Below, piece after piece: positions 34,601 to 45,118 of a stretch of DNA of 64,000 bases; position 1 is the first letter of the stretch; each line of letters opens with the position of its first letter. Below the pieces are notes generated by a model, which was not told the DNA's origin, searched no databases, and was given only the letters and a program-made list of their open reading frames with translations. A program made the position numbers and the translations under genes. The stretch comes from Oncomelania hupensis (Eukaryota > Mollusca > Gastropoda > Littorinimorpha > Pomatiopsidae): NCBI GenBank assembly GCA_036898135.1, contig CM072515.1, positions 47,521,645-47,585,644 of the forward strand. Reading direction: 5' to 3'.

Positions 34601-37600
34601 GCCCGTGATCTGCAAGGGCATGTAAAATGATGCGCTCTAGGAAGATGTTGAAGAGTGTTGGAGAGAGTAGGCATCCTTGATGCACACCGATGGTTGTTCT
34701 TAACCAGTTTCCGATAGCGCTGTTATGGAGGACTGCACTAGTAGCCTTGTCATACAGGCTTTTGATGACTTCAATAATTTTAGGGCTGATGTTGTACACT
34801 CTCATAGTTGCCCACAGAGCTGCATGCCAGACTCAGTCAAATGCCTTCTTGAAGTCTACGAACACATGATATAGATGTTGTTGGTGCTGTAGGTATTTCT
34901 CTCAGATCATTCAGTTCAGTGGTACTTCACCCTGCCCTGAATCCTGCTTGTTCTTCAGCTATGATTTATTCAGCTTGGGTTTCAACCTGTTGAGTATTAT
35001 TTTCAGTAGGACCTTGCTGGGATGGCGATGAGGCTGATGGTGTGGTAATTTTCACACTACTGAAGGTTATCGTTTTTTGACGAGAGATGACAAGCGACTG
35101 GGTCCATGGTGTAGGCCACTCCCCATTCTGCCAGATCTTGTTACAGATAATGGTGAGGGCGTCAAGCATTGCTTCTCCTCTTCTGGATCACACTTGAACT
35201 TTTGGATCTGTTTGATAAACGAAGTGAGATGAAAAATAAAAAGAACACCTCACAGGGAGCTGATGCCTACCGAAAAATCAATAATGACATCTGAAAAGGT
35301 ATGCACACAGCCAAGGAGAACTGGATAGAAGATCATTGATTCAGAACAGTCTGAACAAGAACAATAGCAAGAAAACCGCGCCTACCAGACTGTGAAGCGG
35401 CTGACAAGTGTTAAACCCCAAGGTCTCCATGATCCAAAGCAAGTCTGGCATATGCTTTATAGAAGAACAAGAAGTCTTGGACACATGGACAGAGTACTGC
35501 TCTGTCCTTTACAACCATACACCAAACGGAGACCCATCAGTTCTAGCATGTCCCCTGATTTGGCTCAGAAGAGTCCGCTGGACCTAAAGCAATAACCATG
35601 TAATGTAATGTAATATCCCCAGAACAGAGAAGAAAAAGAAGTCCTCTCAATTCTCTGAGAAGAAGTTGAGGCAGCAGTGCAATCGCTGAAGAAAGGGAAG
35701 TCAGAGGGAGTGGACAACATACCCGCGGAACTGCTTCAAGTAGGAGGAGAAAGATGGAGTACGCTGGTTAAAAGATCATCTGTGGTGCCCCAACGACCTC
35801 CTAGTTACAGGATAGGATAGGATAGGGATAGTTAAGAGACAGTGTGCTTTCAATCCAACCTTTTCTAATAAAGAGTAATCATAATTTTGTTGAATTGTGT
35901 AAAACTGCATGTTTATAGCAAAGAAAGACATTCTCTGTTATCCTCTGCCTCCAGTATTTGGAACAGACAAACTGGATTGGCAGCGATAAAATAAGATATC
36001 AATGCTTATAGGGTCCAGTGGACTACGAAGTGCCGGATTGGCAGTGCAACCACCCTTGACTCCTTGTGGCAGTCCTCAGCAAGGCAAGACATTTTGATTT
36101 TTTTAGTTCTTTGTTTTTCTTTATTACCATACACGTAAAAATTGTCACTCGTCGGTTTGTTTGTTTGTCACACTTTATGTGTCACACTTTGTGATATTGG
36201 CGATTGTGACTGATTGGTAAAGCCGATTTCTAGAAAAACTTGTGAATATATATCTTGCTAGATGGGATGCGTCATGCACTAGTTTTTAATTAACAAATTT
36301 AAAGCACAGAGCCACTGAGGCTTTTTACACAGTTTTGTGTGACAATTTTCCCACACTTTTTGGTTGGGTTTACTGTTTGGGCAGGGATGTCATACACTGA
36401 AGACAGTCCTGTTAAAAACCAAGGCGTGTGACGTTTGAGACCTTTCTTTCATGTAAAATATAGTGAGAGTTGTCAATGAAGCAAAGATGAAAGCCTTTCA
36501 GATTAGAGCCTCCTTGCAGTTCTTGCAAACAATATAACATTTAATTGACACAAAATGTAAAGTGGAAGTCACAACAACAAAAATGTAATAAAATATCTTT
36601 TACAATGTGTGGAATAATCCAATTTCTTATATACTAGTACTACTCGCATAAATATAAGGGCCAGTCTCCTATAATGGTTGCTGTTGTTATTATTTTGTTG
36701 TCGTCTGTAGTTGACCAACAATCACAGAAATAAATTGTGGGTTGTACAATTTAGGAGCCTGTTGCATGTGCCAAACAATTAAGTGTTTGGTCCACTCAGA
36801 TCAGCCAATGAGCGTTTTACAAACTAGTGAAATATTTCAAATTTATGTGAAATTCAATCTTGTTCGTCTGACCTATCAATATAACTGCAGAAATGTTTAT
36901 GATTGCATGTGGAAGCCCTGTCAACACTTTTCTCCAAACATTAGTCACAAGTTAGTTCATTAACTAAGGAAGCGGGAGGAAGGGAGGGGGGGGGGGGGGA
37001 GTGAGTGGTAATCAGGTGATCAAACAACATCGGCCCTAGAACTCAAACTATATCCAGAGAGGATTGAGGCAAAGCCGGTGCAGCTACATGGTTTTGCCAT
37101 ACAGAGTGTGGTCAGGTACCTTAGAGTAAGCCATTCGACGGGTATATGCATAGTGTGATGGAATTTATGGGTTTTGGGTGATCTGCATTATCAGGAGAGG
37201 TATAAACATGTTGTTCTCAGTCAAAATTTTCACTAAGACCCATGTAAATATACCTTTCCAGGTGAGGTGGATCACCCAGGACCCATACATTTTCTTCTCA
37301 GAGATGCATTATAATGTAAGGGTTGTGAGAAACCTGTGTCATATGGATCGGAATGTTTAATGCGTGATCCGTTAAAGGTCAATGTGGCAAGTCGGCATAG
37401 CCACTGAGAAAGTCCCTTACTTGAAACTGTCAAAGAATGTTTTCAGTTGAAAGTCGAAGCCAATAAAATTTTTAATCTATTACATATGGATGCATGTTTT
37501 ATCATGTTTCAGATCCTTTTGTTCGGATCTTCACTGCTGTTGAATCGCTCAGGCAGGAAGTGAGAGACCTCACTGGGTATGTGCGGCGGATTGAGGATAA

Positions 37601-40600
37601 ACTTACGGGAAGTTCAGCAGCACAGCCTGCGCTAATTCTGCCTGCCAATGTAGAATTTCCATTGACTTCAAAAGAAGCTCTTAAAGAACTGGAGACAGAA
37701 CTTCTTAAAAAAGAAGTTGAAACGAGTGTAGTAAGTAGTAATACTATTTAGAACATTTTTGAAAACTTCTGAACTACAGCTAAAGATCGATTTAAATGAT
37801 GCTTTCGCATTGATAAATCTGTGCACTATCCTATCCTATTTCATCCCGTAACTTGAAGGTAGTTTGGGCACCTCAGATGATAATTTAACCCGTGTACTTC
37901 GTCGTTCTCTGTCCTCAGCATCCCTCCTGGCTTCGTTCATTGTCAAGCCAGTCCATTCTCGAATGTTGTTCTCCAACCTCTCTTTCTGTCTTCCTCTTCT
38001 TCTGTCTCCTTGCACCTTGCCTTGCCAGATGATCTTTGCAAGGTCTGATGCTCTGGTGACAGGGCCATACCATCAGAGTTTCCATTTCTTCACCACTGTG
38101 AGCAGGTCATCGTGTTGTCAATGGCTTTGTGGTGGTCTGTCGGATTTCGTTGTTGGTGATGTTCTGGGTATAGGAGATGCCCCGAAGTCTTCTGTAGCGC
38201 CTCATCTCCATGCTTTGTATTCTTCGTTGTGGATCTGCTATGAGGGTCCATGTTTCGCAAGCTTATAGGAAAATGGAGATGACATGGGAGTGCAGCAGCC
38301 TTACCTTGGAATGTAGACTGATGGCCTTTTACGGTTTACCTTGGAATGTAGACTGATGTGCACATAGTCTCCAAATACTACCAGATTGACATCACTTATT
38401 CATTTGTCTTCAAAATTTCACTTTTGCGCGATCATCATCACAACAACATTTTTTTTAAGAAGACCAAGACTTTGTCATTAGATTGAGGATATGACTGGGT
38501 TCGGAAATGGATAGTGGGGCAGATCTGGGCCTGGAAGGCTCGCCCACATGTGCAACACATGTGGGTAGGTAGTGCAGTGGAGGTGGAGATCCCTTGAGCC
38601 TTGCCTGCAGCACATCTTCACTGGATGTCTGCAGTGTGTCTTATAAGGGATCCTTTGGGATCTTGCTTCGCCAAGCTGGACGATCCGGGTCAAGTTTATT
38701 CAATGTACTGATATTGATGTCCAGGGCTTTGGACATTCACTTTTTTATATTTTATGGAAAGATGTTAAATTTAAAGCAAGTGAGTAATTTATTACCTTTT
38801 CCAAAAATAACTTTTAAAGTGGGGCAAGACTAACAAATGTGTTTTGATTGCAGTTGAATCACATTAGACACGTTGGTGGGAATAAAACATCAGACACCAC
38901 CCGCAACATACTGAAGGCTGTGATGACCAATAGCCTGGCAAAGCAGTGCTGCTGGACCGGCGCAGGGGGCAAGGTTGCATTTTCTACAACACGTCTCAAG
39001 ACTGTGGTAATGAGTAAGTATACGACAGATTTTGACATTCACATAAAACATTAAGTTGGTGCGCAATTGTTAGTGAACATAATGGTCTTGGACAATTATA
39101 GCAATTAGGTATGTGTAGACTTGATGGGGTGTTTGTAAAGAATCAAGTGTGGGTTCGGACTCTTCTATGTGATGAGGATGGGACTGAGGAGAACACACAG
39201 AAGACCTGAAAAAATGAATTAACAAAGTAAGAATTACTTTCTCTGCTGACTTCCAAAATACAAGTCTCTTTAATTTTCATTAAACATATTTACAACAAAT
39301 GAACTTACTCAAATTTATACATTCTAAATTACTTTAACTCTATAATTATTCATATCTTGTTATCTAACATTATATTATTTACTTCACTACTATTTTAAAT
39401 ATTCTGGAAAAACAACTATAAGTATCACTCCTGAAAAAATGAAGCAACGAAGTAAGAATTTCTTCTCTGCTGACTTCCAAAATACAAGTGACTAATTTCT
39501 TTCTGCTAACCAAAAGTAAGACCTACCTTGAGAATAACTCACTATTATAATATACATTTAATTACTTCTACTGTTCTAGTTCCAACTAGCTCTCCCTCCC
39601 TCTCTCTGTCTCTAATTTATAAATGTTTGCAGTCAGTCAGTTAGTGGGAACTGTCCTGGCCTTCTAATATTTACACAGGGTTACATATGGAATTTTGTTT
39701 GTGGGAACCCTGCCATTTATTACTTAAAATCTGATTACATTGGCTACATCAGTTCAGATCAGCTCATCAGAAACACAAGAGTTGCCTTCATACGATGGTT
39801 AGACGCCCACCTCGAAAAAGAAGTTTAGTCTCCAGCACAGATCTACTATAAATAGCTGCTCATCCTGACATCTGGCATTATGGGGTTATTGTTAGGACTA
39901 GTTGGCCTGATATCAGTATACATTGAGACACAAAGGGGAATGGAATAAGACTGAATATCTCATAAATAATACATCTGCTGGGTAACTCGTGTAAAGGACA
40001 CCTTATTATTATGCTTGGTTGCAACAAAGTGTAGGGTGTAACCATTTTTTTGTTTCACTACTCAAACAGAAATTGAAATACATCTATGGTCCAGAATGGA
40101 AAGGCTCTGTTAGGTGTGAAGAAATATTTAGAGACTATAAACTATACTACTCAAAATAATTGAAGGGCCACTCTCATATTTCATTTAGTTTAATTATTTT
40201 TTGCTGCTATCAATAATATCGCTTATATTGCTTATTTCAAAACTTATCCTGTACAGTAACATTCAAGACAATCTTATTCTGACGAGTAATCACATGTGTG
40301 AGTTTTGAACTTTCTGCACCGAGTTGAAAAACAAACCCAATTTTTACCAAAAAATGACCCTAATTTACTGTTGTCTAGCTAATAAAGCAAAATTTTCAAC
40401 ATTAAAAAGTGATTTGCACGCGAAAGGCTTGCATTTTCTGAGTTCAGTTCAACAATCGGCGCTTTTTTTCTGGGTATAAATGGCAGCGCTTTTGCTGCTT
40501 TTCTAACCATGCCCCCAAGGCAACGATTGACTGATGCGGATAGAGGCAGAGCTATTGCATGGCTTCAGGAAGGGATGGGGGTGAGAGAAGTTGGCAGGCA

Positions 40601-42742
40601 GCTGGGAGTGTCCCACTCCATTGTCCAAAGGCTGTGGGAGCGCTTTAACAACACTGGAAGCGTCCAAGAACCAAAAAGGTCCGGACGCCCCCGCGTTACC
40701 ACTGCAAGACAAGACCATTTCATCACCCTGTCAGCTCTGAGGATGAGGTCGCTACAGCAAACACCATCAGAAGACAGCTTCACACAGCCAGCAATGTTAA
40801 CGTCAGCGACCAGACAATTCGCAACCGTCTACACGAGGCAAACCTGCGATCAAGACGACCAGCAGTACGGCCTTTGCTCACCCCAGCTCACCGTGCAGCG
40901 CGTTTGGCCTGGGCTCGGCGTCAGTTGGTGTGGACTAGGCAACATTGGTCAAGGGTGCTCTTTACAGACGAGTCTTGTTTCTTCTTGTCTCAACGACCGT
41001 CGAGTGAATGTTTGGAGGTGTCCACGGGAGCGTTTTGCTGATGCGACGGTGCGTGAGCATGACCGCTTTGGTGGTGGATCTGTCATGATGTGGGGTGGCT
41101 TCGCATTAAACTTCAGAACACCCCTGCTCCAAATTCATGGCAACTTAAACGGTATTGGCTACAGGGATGACGTCCTACAACCTAGGGTTCCCCCAGCTCT
41201 GCGGGCCATTGGGGAAGGTGCCATACTACAGGACGATAATGCCAGACCCCACCGAGCACGTATCGTCAATGACTTCCTGCAGCAACAGCACGTCATAAGG
41301 ATGGATTGGCCGGCTCAATCACCCGATTTGAACCTCTTAGAACATCTGTGGGATGTCTTGGGTCGACAGACACGGGCAAACCTCCCTCCAGGAGCTAACC
41401 TTGAAGTTCTGGCCCAAGTTCTCCAGCAAGAGTGGTTGGCCATCCCAGGAAACATCCTCCATAACCGTATACGGTCCATGAGACAACGATGCCAAGACTG
41501 CATTGATGCAAATGGTGGCCACACCCGATACTGACTCTATAGATTTTTGGTTTCTTACGTTTTGATTTTGTAAATGAGGGGTATGTCCAGTTAAATTGAA
41601 TTTACTCAAATTTTAAGCGACTGATGTCTAAAATCTTTTTTTTGTTATTGATGCAGAAATGATTGCAATAAAATATGATGAACTCATAAATTGAATTCAT
41701 GTTTCTGATTTAAAGAGAGACCCATATGTCCAAGTGGCCCCTGTATTATTTTGAGTAGTATATTTAAGAACACATTTGAAAGTAAAAGGTATTTTGAACA
41801 CATATATATTAAACATTCACATTTTTCACAAGTTATTAATAAAGGACTTATGACTCTTTGACGCATGAAAGATATTAATGAGACACACCAACCATGCAAG
41901 TTTGGTCAGCCTCACTTCAAGATCAGGGTCACTAGGGCTTTCCAAATTCAGATTACATGGGTTCTTTGAAATGACCTTGACACAAACTATGAAAAATAAA
42001 AAAAGTCCAAACGTGCATGTAGAGATCTTAGATTGATCTTTTATATATGTTAAGATTTTATGTTGATCTTGAAGGTCAAGATCATTTTAGGCCTTATGAA
42101 AAATGTCAAATTTTGTGGTTGTACAGTGGAATATACACCAACATTGGTTTATAATTTGATAATACATGAACCTCAAAGGTCATGTGAAGGTCAAAGTCAC
42201 AGTAGAGTATGCCATGGGTCAAGGTCATTGCAAGGTCTTTGTTGTTTTTGACAAATATAACACTAATTTCATGGTTTTCCATTACCGCATGCTAGTCAAA
42301 TGGGCTTTACCCTCCTAGTTATTTTCTTTAATAACACATTTCTGACACTGTTCCAGCACCTCTCAATTTTATGTTCCTGTAAACGTGGTCCATCTTTGGA
42401 GTGTTGACACATATTCAATGATTTTTTTTTATTTTTTTTTTAGTAGACATTGTGGATCGTCCTGCGTAGTCAGCTGGATGTTGAGGAACGGAAAAGTGAA
42501 AAAATAACTACTAGGGTGCAGTATGTTGATCAATAAGGATTGTACATTAATCGTGATTATCCTACTCAATTGCAGAGGCAGTACGGCAGAATAAAGCAAC
42601 AAAAGATGCGACTGACAACGACATTAAGCAAGTCGCTCAGGAATATTTTAGGACTGCTGGGGACAGGGACGGGGGACGAAAAGAGCGTCTCCTGCGTGCC
42701 ATCCACATGCAAAACTCCAGCGCAACACTGAATGAATTGTGA
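28452..42742 (+). CDS. Seven-exon gene for a DUF4806-like protein, 334 aa
   Basis: CDS exons 28452-28641, 29740-29854, 31146-31207, 33185-33277, 37513-37730, 38854-39013 and 42576-42742 total 1005 nt. Every junction has GT and AG and the phases 1,2,1,1,0,1 match, giving 334 codons and TGA. Residues 1-90 form a Trp/Tyr-rich N-terminal module (MYAIVNFTDENEV, DDWDYVRQRLNKSQYESDL). A basic stretch follows (RRPKRRKTR), then an acidic and Pro-rich linker. A short coiled coil lies at 156-182 and a DUF4806-like C-terminal domain at about 195-315 (VGGNKTSDTTRNILKAVMTN, CCWTGAGGKVAF). DUF4806 has no known biochemical function. The family is common as multicopy genes in invertebrates. No stop or frameshift is present although all large introns carry transposons. 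A 5' untranslated exon may exist, since an acceptor-like TTTTGCCTAG precedes 28441. Confidence 0.85.
29740..29854 (+). CDS. DUF4806-like gene, coding exon 2
   Basis: Acceptor TTTTTAACAG, donor GTAAAA, 115 nt, ends in phase 2. Finishes the N-terminal module and encodes a basic KRRKTR stretch. Confidence 0.83.
29995..30440 (-). repeat. Antisense diverged LTR of the element A family (intron 2)
   Basis: Reverse complement of the LTR at 9494-10133 with many changes. Recognisable are GATTCAGCCCTGATGCTTGAA near 30043, TCGTTTATCCACGCAAC, and ATAACTGCATACAA near 30160. The far end is indistinct. Confidence 0.7.
31146..31207 (+). CDS. DUF4806-like gene, coding exon 3
   Basis: Acceptor TTGTTTTAG, donor GTAAGA, 62 nt, ends in phase 1. 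Encodes an acidic linker (FLDDEQNTDEDIEPTPSS). Confidence 0.8.
31289..32288. mobile_element. Solo LTR, 1000 bp, GC-rich (intron 3)
   Basis: The island begins TGTCACAAAT and ends TTTGTCACA. It is flanked by the 5-bp direct repeat ATATG (31284-31288 and 32289-32293). TG...CA ends and a 5-bp duplication fit an LTR left by recombination of a full retrotransposon. Its composition is much more GC-rich than the surrounding intron. No other copy is seen in the window, so the family is unknown. Confidence 0.7.
32453..33016 (+). repeat. Diverged LTR of the element A family (intron 3)
   Basis: Starts TGTTAG and ends CTGTAACA. It keeps GTTTTGCATAGTG, ATTTATTTACCTTTCATC and, near the end, AGATTCAAGCATCGGGGCTG, all aligned with the LTR at 9494-10133. 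No target duplication is obvious, consistent with age. Confidence 0.75.
33185..33277 (+). CDS. DUF4806-like gene, coding exon 4
   Basis: Acceptor CTCCCTGCAG, donor GTATGT, 93 nt, ends in phase 1. Encodes a Pro/Thr-rich linker (MPLPVPPLFTAQS). Confidence 0.82.
33565..35829 (-). mobile_element. RTE-like LINE copy ii with inverted 5' segment (intron 4)
   Basis: 33565-35180 is - strand: a (CCTAT)n tail (reverse of ATAGG), the C-terminal domain, and RT back to the GEAMLDALTIICNKIWQ region. 35181-35829 is + strand: linker (QGADAYRKINNDI) and RT start up to the same element position (DNIPAELLQ-like near 35740), then a jump at 35757 into another 3' end with (GGATA)n. The RT is full of stops and frameshifts. 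The arrangement matches the twin-priming inversion known from L1, with an extra 3' tail at the outer edge. The copy sits inside an intron on the antisense strand. Confidence 0.75.
35567..35615 (+). mobile_element. 49-bp LINE 3'-end insertion inside RTE copy ii
   Basis: Other RTE copies read straight through here. This copy instead carries GTCCGCTGGACCTAAAGCAA followed by CATGTAATGTAATGTAAT, the 3' end of the LINE family seen at 22055. Only the last ~50 bp was inserted. Confidence 0.65.
35830..37512. other. Rest of intron 4, no gene
   Basis: AT-rich. A GGGTCCAGTGGACT motif near 36010 resembles the LINE tail family in reverse, and a G run lies near 36985. Otherwise nothing recognised. Confidence 0.45.
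37513..37730 (+). CDS. DUF4806-like gene, coding exon 5
   Basis: Acceptor ATGTTTCAG, donor GTAAGT, 218 nt, ends in phase 0. Encodes the coiled coil (LRQEVRDLTGYVRRIEDKL) and the start of the DUF4806-like domain (TSKEALKELETELLKKE). Confidence 0.85.
37827..38345 (-). mobile_element. RTE-like LINE copy iii, 3' fragment (intron 5)
   Basis: Begins with the (CCTAT) tail at 37827 and covers only the C-terminal ~150 codons on the - strand with disruptions. A short segment near 38297-38356 is duplicated. Severely 5'-truncated insertion. Confidence 0.78.
38854..39013 (+). CDS. DUF4806-like gene, coding exon 6
   Basis: Acceptor TGATTGCAG, donor GTAAGTAT, 160 nt, ends in phase 1. Core of the DUF4806-like domain (HVGGNKTSDTTRNILKAVM). 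Confidence 0.86.
40145..41760 (+). mobile_element. Tc1/mariner transposon (intron 6)
   Basis: 1616-bp element with inverted ends TACTACTCAAAATAAT and ATTATTTTGAGTAGTA, flanked by TA on both sides (40143-40144 and 41761-41762). The similarity extends into a GGGCCAC motif about 30 bp inside. The host flanks match an uninterrupted duplicate at 43258-43345, which defines the ends exactly. It lies in the sense orientation in intron 6 of the DUF4806-like gene. Confidence 0.92.
40509..41534 (+). pseudogene. Tc1-like transposase with compensated frameshifts
   Basis: A 341-codon frame looks intact but is not. Residues 1-80 are the paired-type helix-turn-helix region (GMGVREVGRQLGVSHSIVQR) with the GRPR hook. 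From about 40740 to 40995 the true protein lies in another frame, where SDQTIRNRL and the first catalytic motif FTDES (about 40958-40972) can be read. The main frame resumes correctly with RVNVW and includes the second D (LQDDNARPH) and the E (SPDLNLLEHLWD), 34 residues apart, as in DD34E Tc1 enzymes. As read, the enzyme lacks its first catalytic Asp. Confidence 0.87.
41880..42260. repeat. Dispersed repeat with AGGTCA half-sites
   Basis: Diverged copy of the repeat at about 59890-60350 (shared AGTCCAAAC, TAGATTGATCTTTTATAT, TACAGTGGAAT). Contains TCAAGGTCA at 42219. Confidence 0.65.
42576..42742 (+). CDS. DUF4806-like gene, last coding exon
   Basis: Acceptor CAATTGCAG in phase 1; 167 nt to TGA at 42740-42742. 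Encodes AVRQNKATKDATDNDIKQVA and GDRDGGRKERLLRAI, a basic C-terminal end typical of the family. Confidence 0.84.
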
Positions 42743-43257
42743 CTCCTGCATTCAATATCTCCAGGAACTGACAAAACTGTTTAATATTCTTTTTAATAAC
42801 GGAATTTATCCAGCTGAGTGGGCTAGGGCTATAATTGTACTGATTTTTAAAAACAGTGATGTATATACAACAGATAACTGTCGTGGTTTATCTTTGTCTA
42901 GCTTGTTAAGCAAATGTTATACCTCCATGCTGAATAAGCGATTGGTAAAATGAACTGATAAAAAGCTGAGTTACAGGCAGGTTTCAAGCTGTTATTACTC
43001 AACTGTTGATCAAATTTTTTACTTTAAATGTTTCTGTTGAAAAATGTTTTTAAAATACAATGAAGTAAGCTCAATACATGGTTTGTCTTTCTGGAAATAA
43101 AAGCCTTATATTTTTTACAGTGAGAACCACTGTTTGATGTTTTATTGCCTCATGGAATGAGCGGAAAAGTTATTAACGCAGTTGTAGCCATATAGAGATC
43201 AGTTTTGTCATGGGTTCGTATAAAAGATAGGTTAACTGATTTTTTCGAAAAAGCTTT

Positions 43258-43345
43258 GTTAGGGAGAAGAAATATTTAGAGATTATAAACTATTTAAGAA
43301 CACATTTGAAAGTAAAACGTATTTTGAACACATAATTTTTTGCGA
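43258..43345. repeat. Duplicate of the Tc1 flanks without the transposon (empty site)
   Basis: AAATATTTAGAGATTATAAA then CTATTTAAGAACACATTTGA matches the two flanks of the Tc1 element joined with a single TA. The matching region is about 85 bp and contains few mismatches. Confidence 0.85.
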
Positions 43346-43417
43346 ATGCTTGGTTAAGCTAAGGCTTGTTCTACCCATCGGTGCATCAGTTTTTTGGAAA
43401 ACGTTTGGCAATTATAG

Positions 43418-43419
43418 TA

Positions 43420-43468
<49 letters not shown>
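43418..43468. repeat. (TAA)n microsatellite
   Basis: About 16 units inside the decayed LINE. Confidence 0.9.
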
Positions 43469-43469
<1 letters not shown>

Positions 43470-44084
43470 GATACATTGTGCAAACTTTCCAGAATAGAAG
43501 AAAATTAGGATCATATCTTATTCTTGTGTCCATTATACAATAATTCCATAGATAAGTTTTGGAATATAAAGCATCGATCGTACATTAAGTATCTACGTAG
43601 TGATTCTTTGTCAGATACTCGTAAGCGTGGTGTTTTTTTATTTAACAAATTACAGATCAGACAGGAATTCATAGAAAGCCTTGAGAACATCGCCTAACTT
43701 GTTTTTAACGAGTCTTGATGTCCAGTATTTTTTATTTCAATACTCTTCTTTTGTTATTGGTCTTATACGTCATTGTACATCTGTTTTGTACTGTTTACTG
43801 ACCCCAACTAGGGGCTGGTGGCCTATAATAATTAAATTTTGTTCGAGATCCAAAAGCTGTTTTGTTCTGTTTTATAGATCACTTCACAAATTATGTCGTG
43901 TTTTTTTTAAATTTTATTTACAGTGTATGTGTTTGATTTTAAACAGGTATGATCTACTACATAAGGCTGACTTTGTGTGTGTGTTTGACAGGAATTGAAA
44001 GCCACATTTTTACACGTAGTGAGCTAAAATTTGGGACATGGGTTCATTAGTCCATTGTGCAGCTTTCTAGTCGCGTGGAAAACA

Positions 44085-44570
44085 AAAAGTTTAACGGAAA
44101 ATAATGGACTTCTTCAGTTTTAACTGCTTGAGCTGAAATTGGTTCACATATATGCATATAAACGCAGGAAAATAATTGGTGAGCATAAGAAATTCAAAAA
44201 CCTTACCATTCAATTATTATCACAGATATTAAGCGGATTTTCACAGCTTTTAACCGATTGAGCTGAAAATAGGGTACACATAAGTATTCCAACGCTGAAA
44301 AAATTATTGCTAAACATGAGAAAAACAAAAAGCCTATCACCAACCGTTATAATGGAGAATCACAGACTTTCTCAGTTTTTAACGGATTGTGCTGAAAATT
44401 AGGACTTATGCATTTCAACGCGGTAAAATGATTGGTGCACATTAATTAAATAGAAATCCTGTCAGTTATTCGTTATAACACAAATAACAGACTTCCACAG
44501 TTTCTAAACAGATGCGTTGAAAAAAAGAACCCAATTGAAAGCATAATATAGCATGTTATTAATAGAACTT
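44085..44570. repeat. Diverged tandem repeat, ~120-bp unit, four copies
   Basis: Each unit contains TTTTAAC.GATTG.GCTGAAA, a GTAT/GCAT..AACGC segment and ATTGGTGAGCAT-like sequence. The copies are clearly diverged, so the array is old. Confidence 0.7.
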
Positions 44571-44676
44571 TTAACGCTCTTTGGAGGATGCCCAATTCCA
44601 CTAAATGCTACCACCCACATTATTCATTAAAATGTATTTAATGTGGGTAATGGCATTAAGTGGAAGAGGATATCCA

Positions 44677-45118
44677 AGGATGGTCAAGAGGCAGCCAGGT
44701 GGTGGTCAAGAGGCAGGCTGGCGGTGGTCAAGAGGCAGACAGGCGGTAGTCAAGAGGCAGACAGGCGGTGGCCAAGAGGCAGGCTGGCGGTGGTCAAGAG
44801 GCAGACAGGCGGTAGTCAAGAGGCAGACAGGCGGTAGTCAAGAGGCTGACAGGCGGTGGTCAAGAGGCTGACAGGCGGTAGTCAAGAGGCAGGTAGGCGG
44901 TGGTCAAGAGGCAGACAGGCGGTAGTCAAGAGGCAGGTAGGCGGTGGTCAAGAGGCAGACAGGCGGTAGTCAAGAGGCAGACAGGCGGTAGTCAAGAGGC
45001 TGACAGGCGGTGGTCAAGAGGCTGACAGGCGGTAATCAAGAGGCAGACAGGCGGTAGTCAAGAGGCAGGCAGGCGGTGGTCAAGCGGCAGCCAGGCGGTG
45101 GTTAAGAGGCATTTAAGC
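44677..45118. repeat. 22-bp minisatellite, about 20 units
   Basis: Units of CAAGAGGCAGACAGGCGGTA-type sequence with point variants (GGCTG, GCAGGT). Contiguous, without spacers. The Arg/Gln/Trp-rich frames across it are artefacts. Confidence 0.92.

Larger units (their letters stand above)
42743..43690 (+). pseudogene. Decayed non-LTR retrotransposon fragment
   Basis: Immediately after the stop of the DUF4806-like gene the + strand encodes an early RT segment (LFNILFNNGIYPAEWARAII, NCRGLSLSSLLSKCYTSML), then many stops. After a (TAA)n tract (43418-43468) comes a C-terminal piece (DHILFLCPLYNN, KFWNIKHRSYIKYL) ending near 43690. The central RT is gone. Confidence 0.65.

Noticed and set aside
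42450..42540. Extra exon of the DUF4806-like gene after the TTTTTTTTTAG at about 42442
   Set aside because: The phases join perfectly without it and it contains stops in the needed frame.
44677..45118. CRISPR-like array
   Set aside because: Units are contiguous with no unique spacers, and the genome is eukaryotic.
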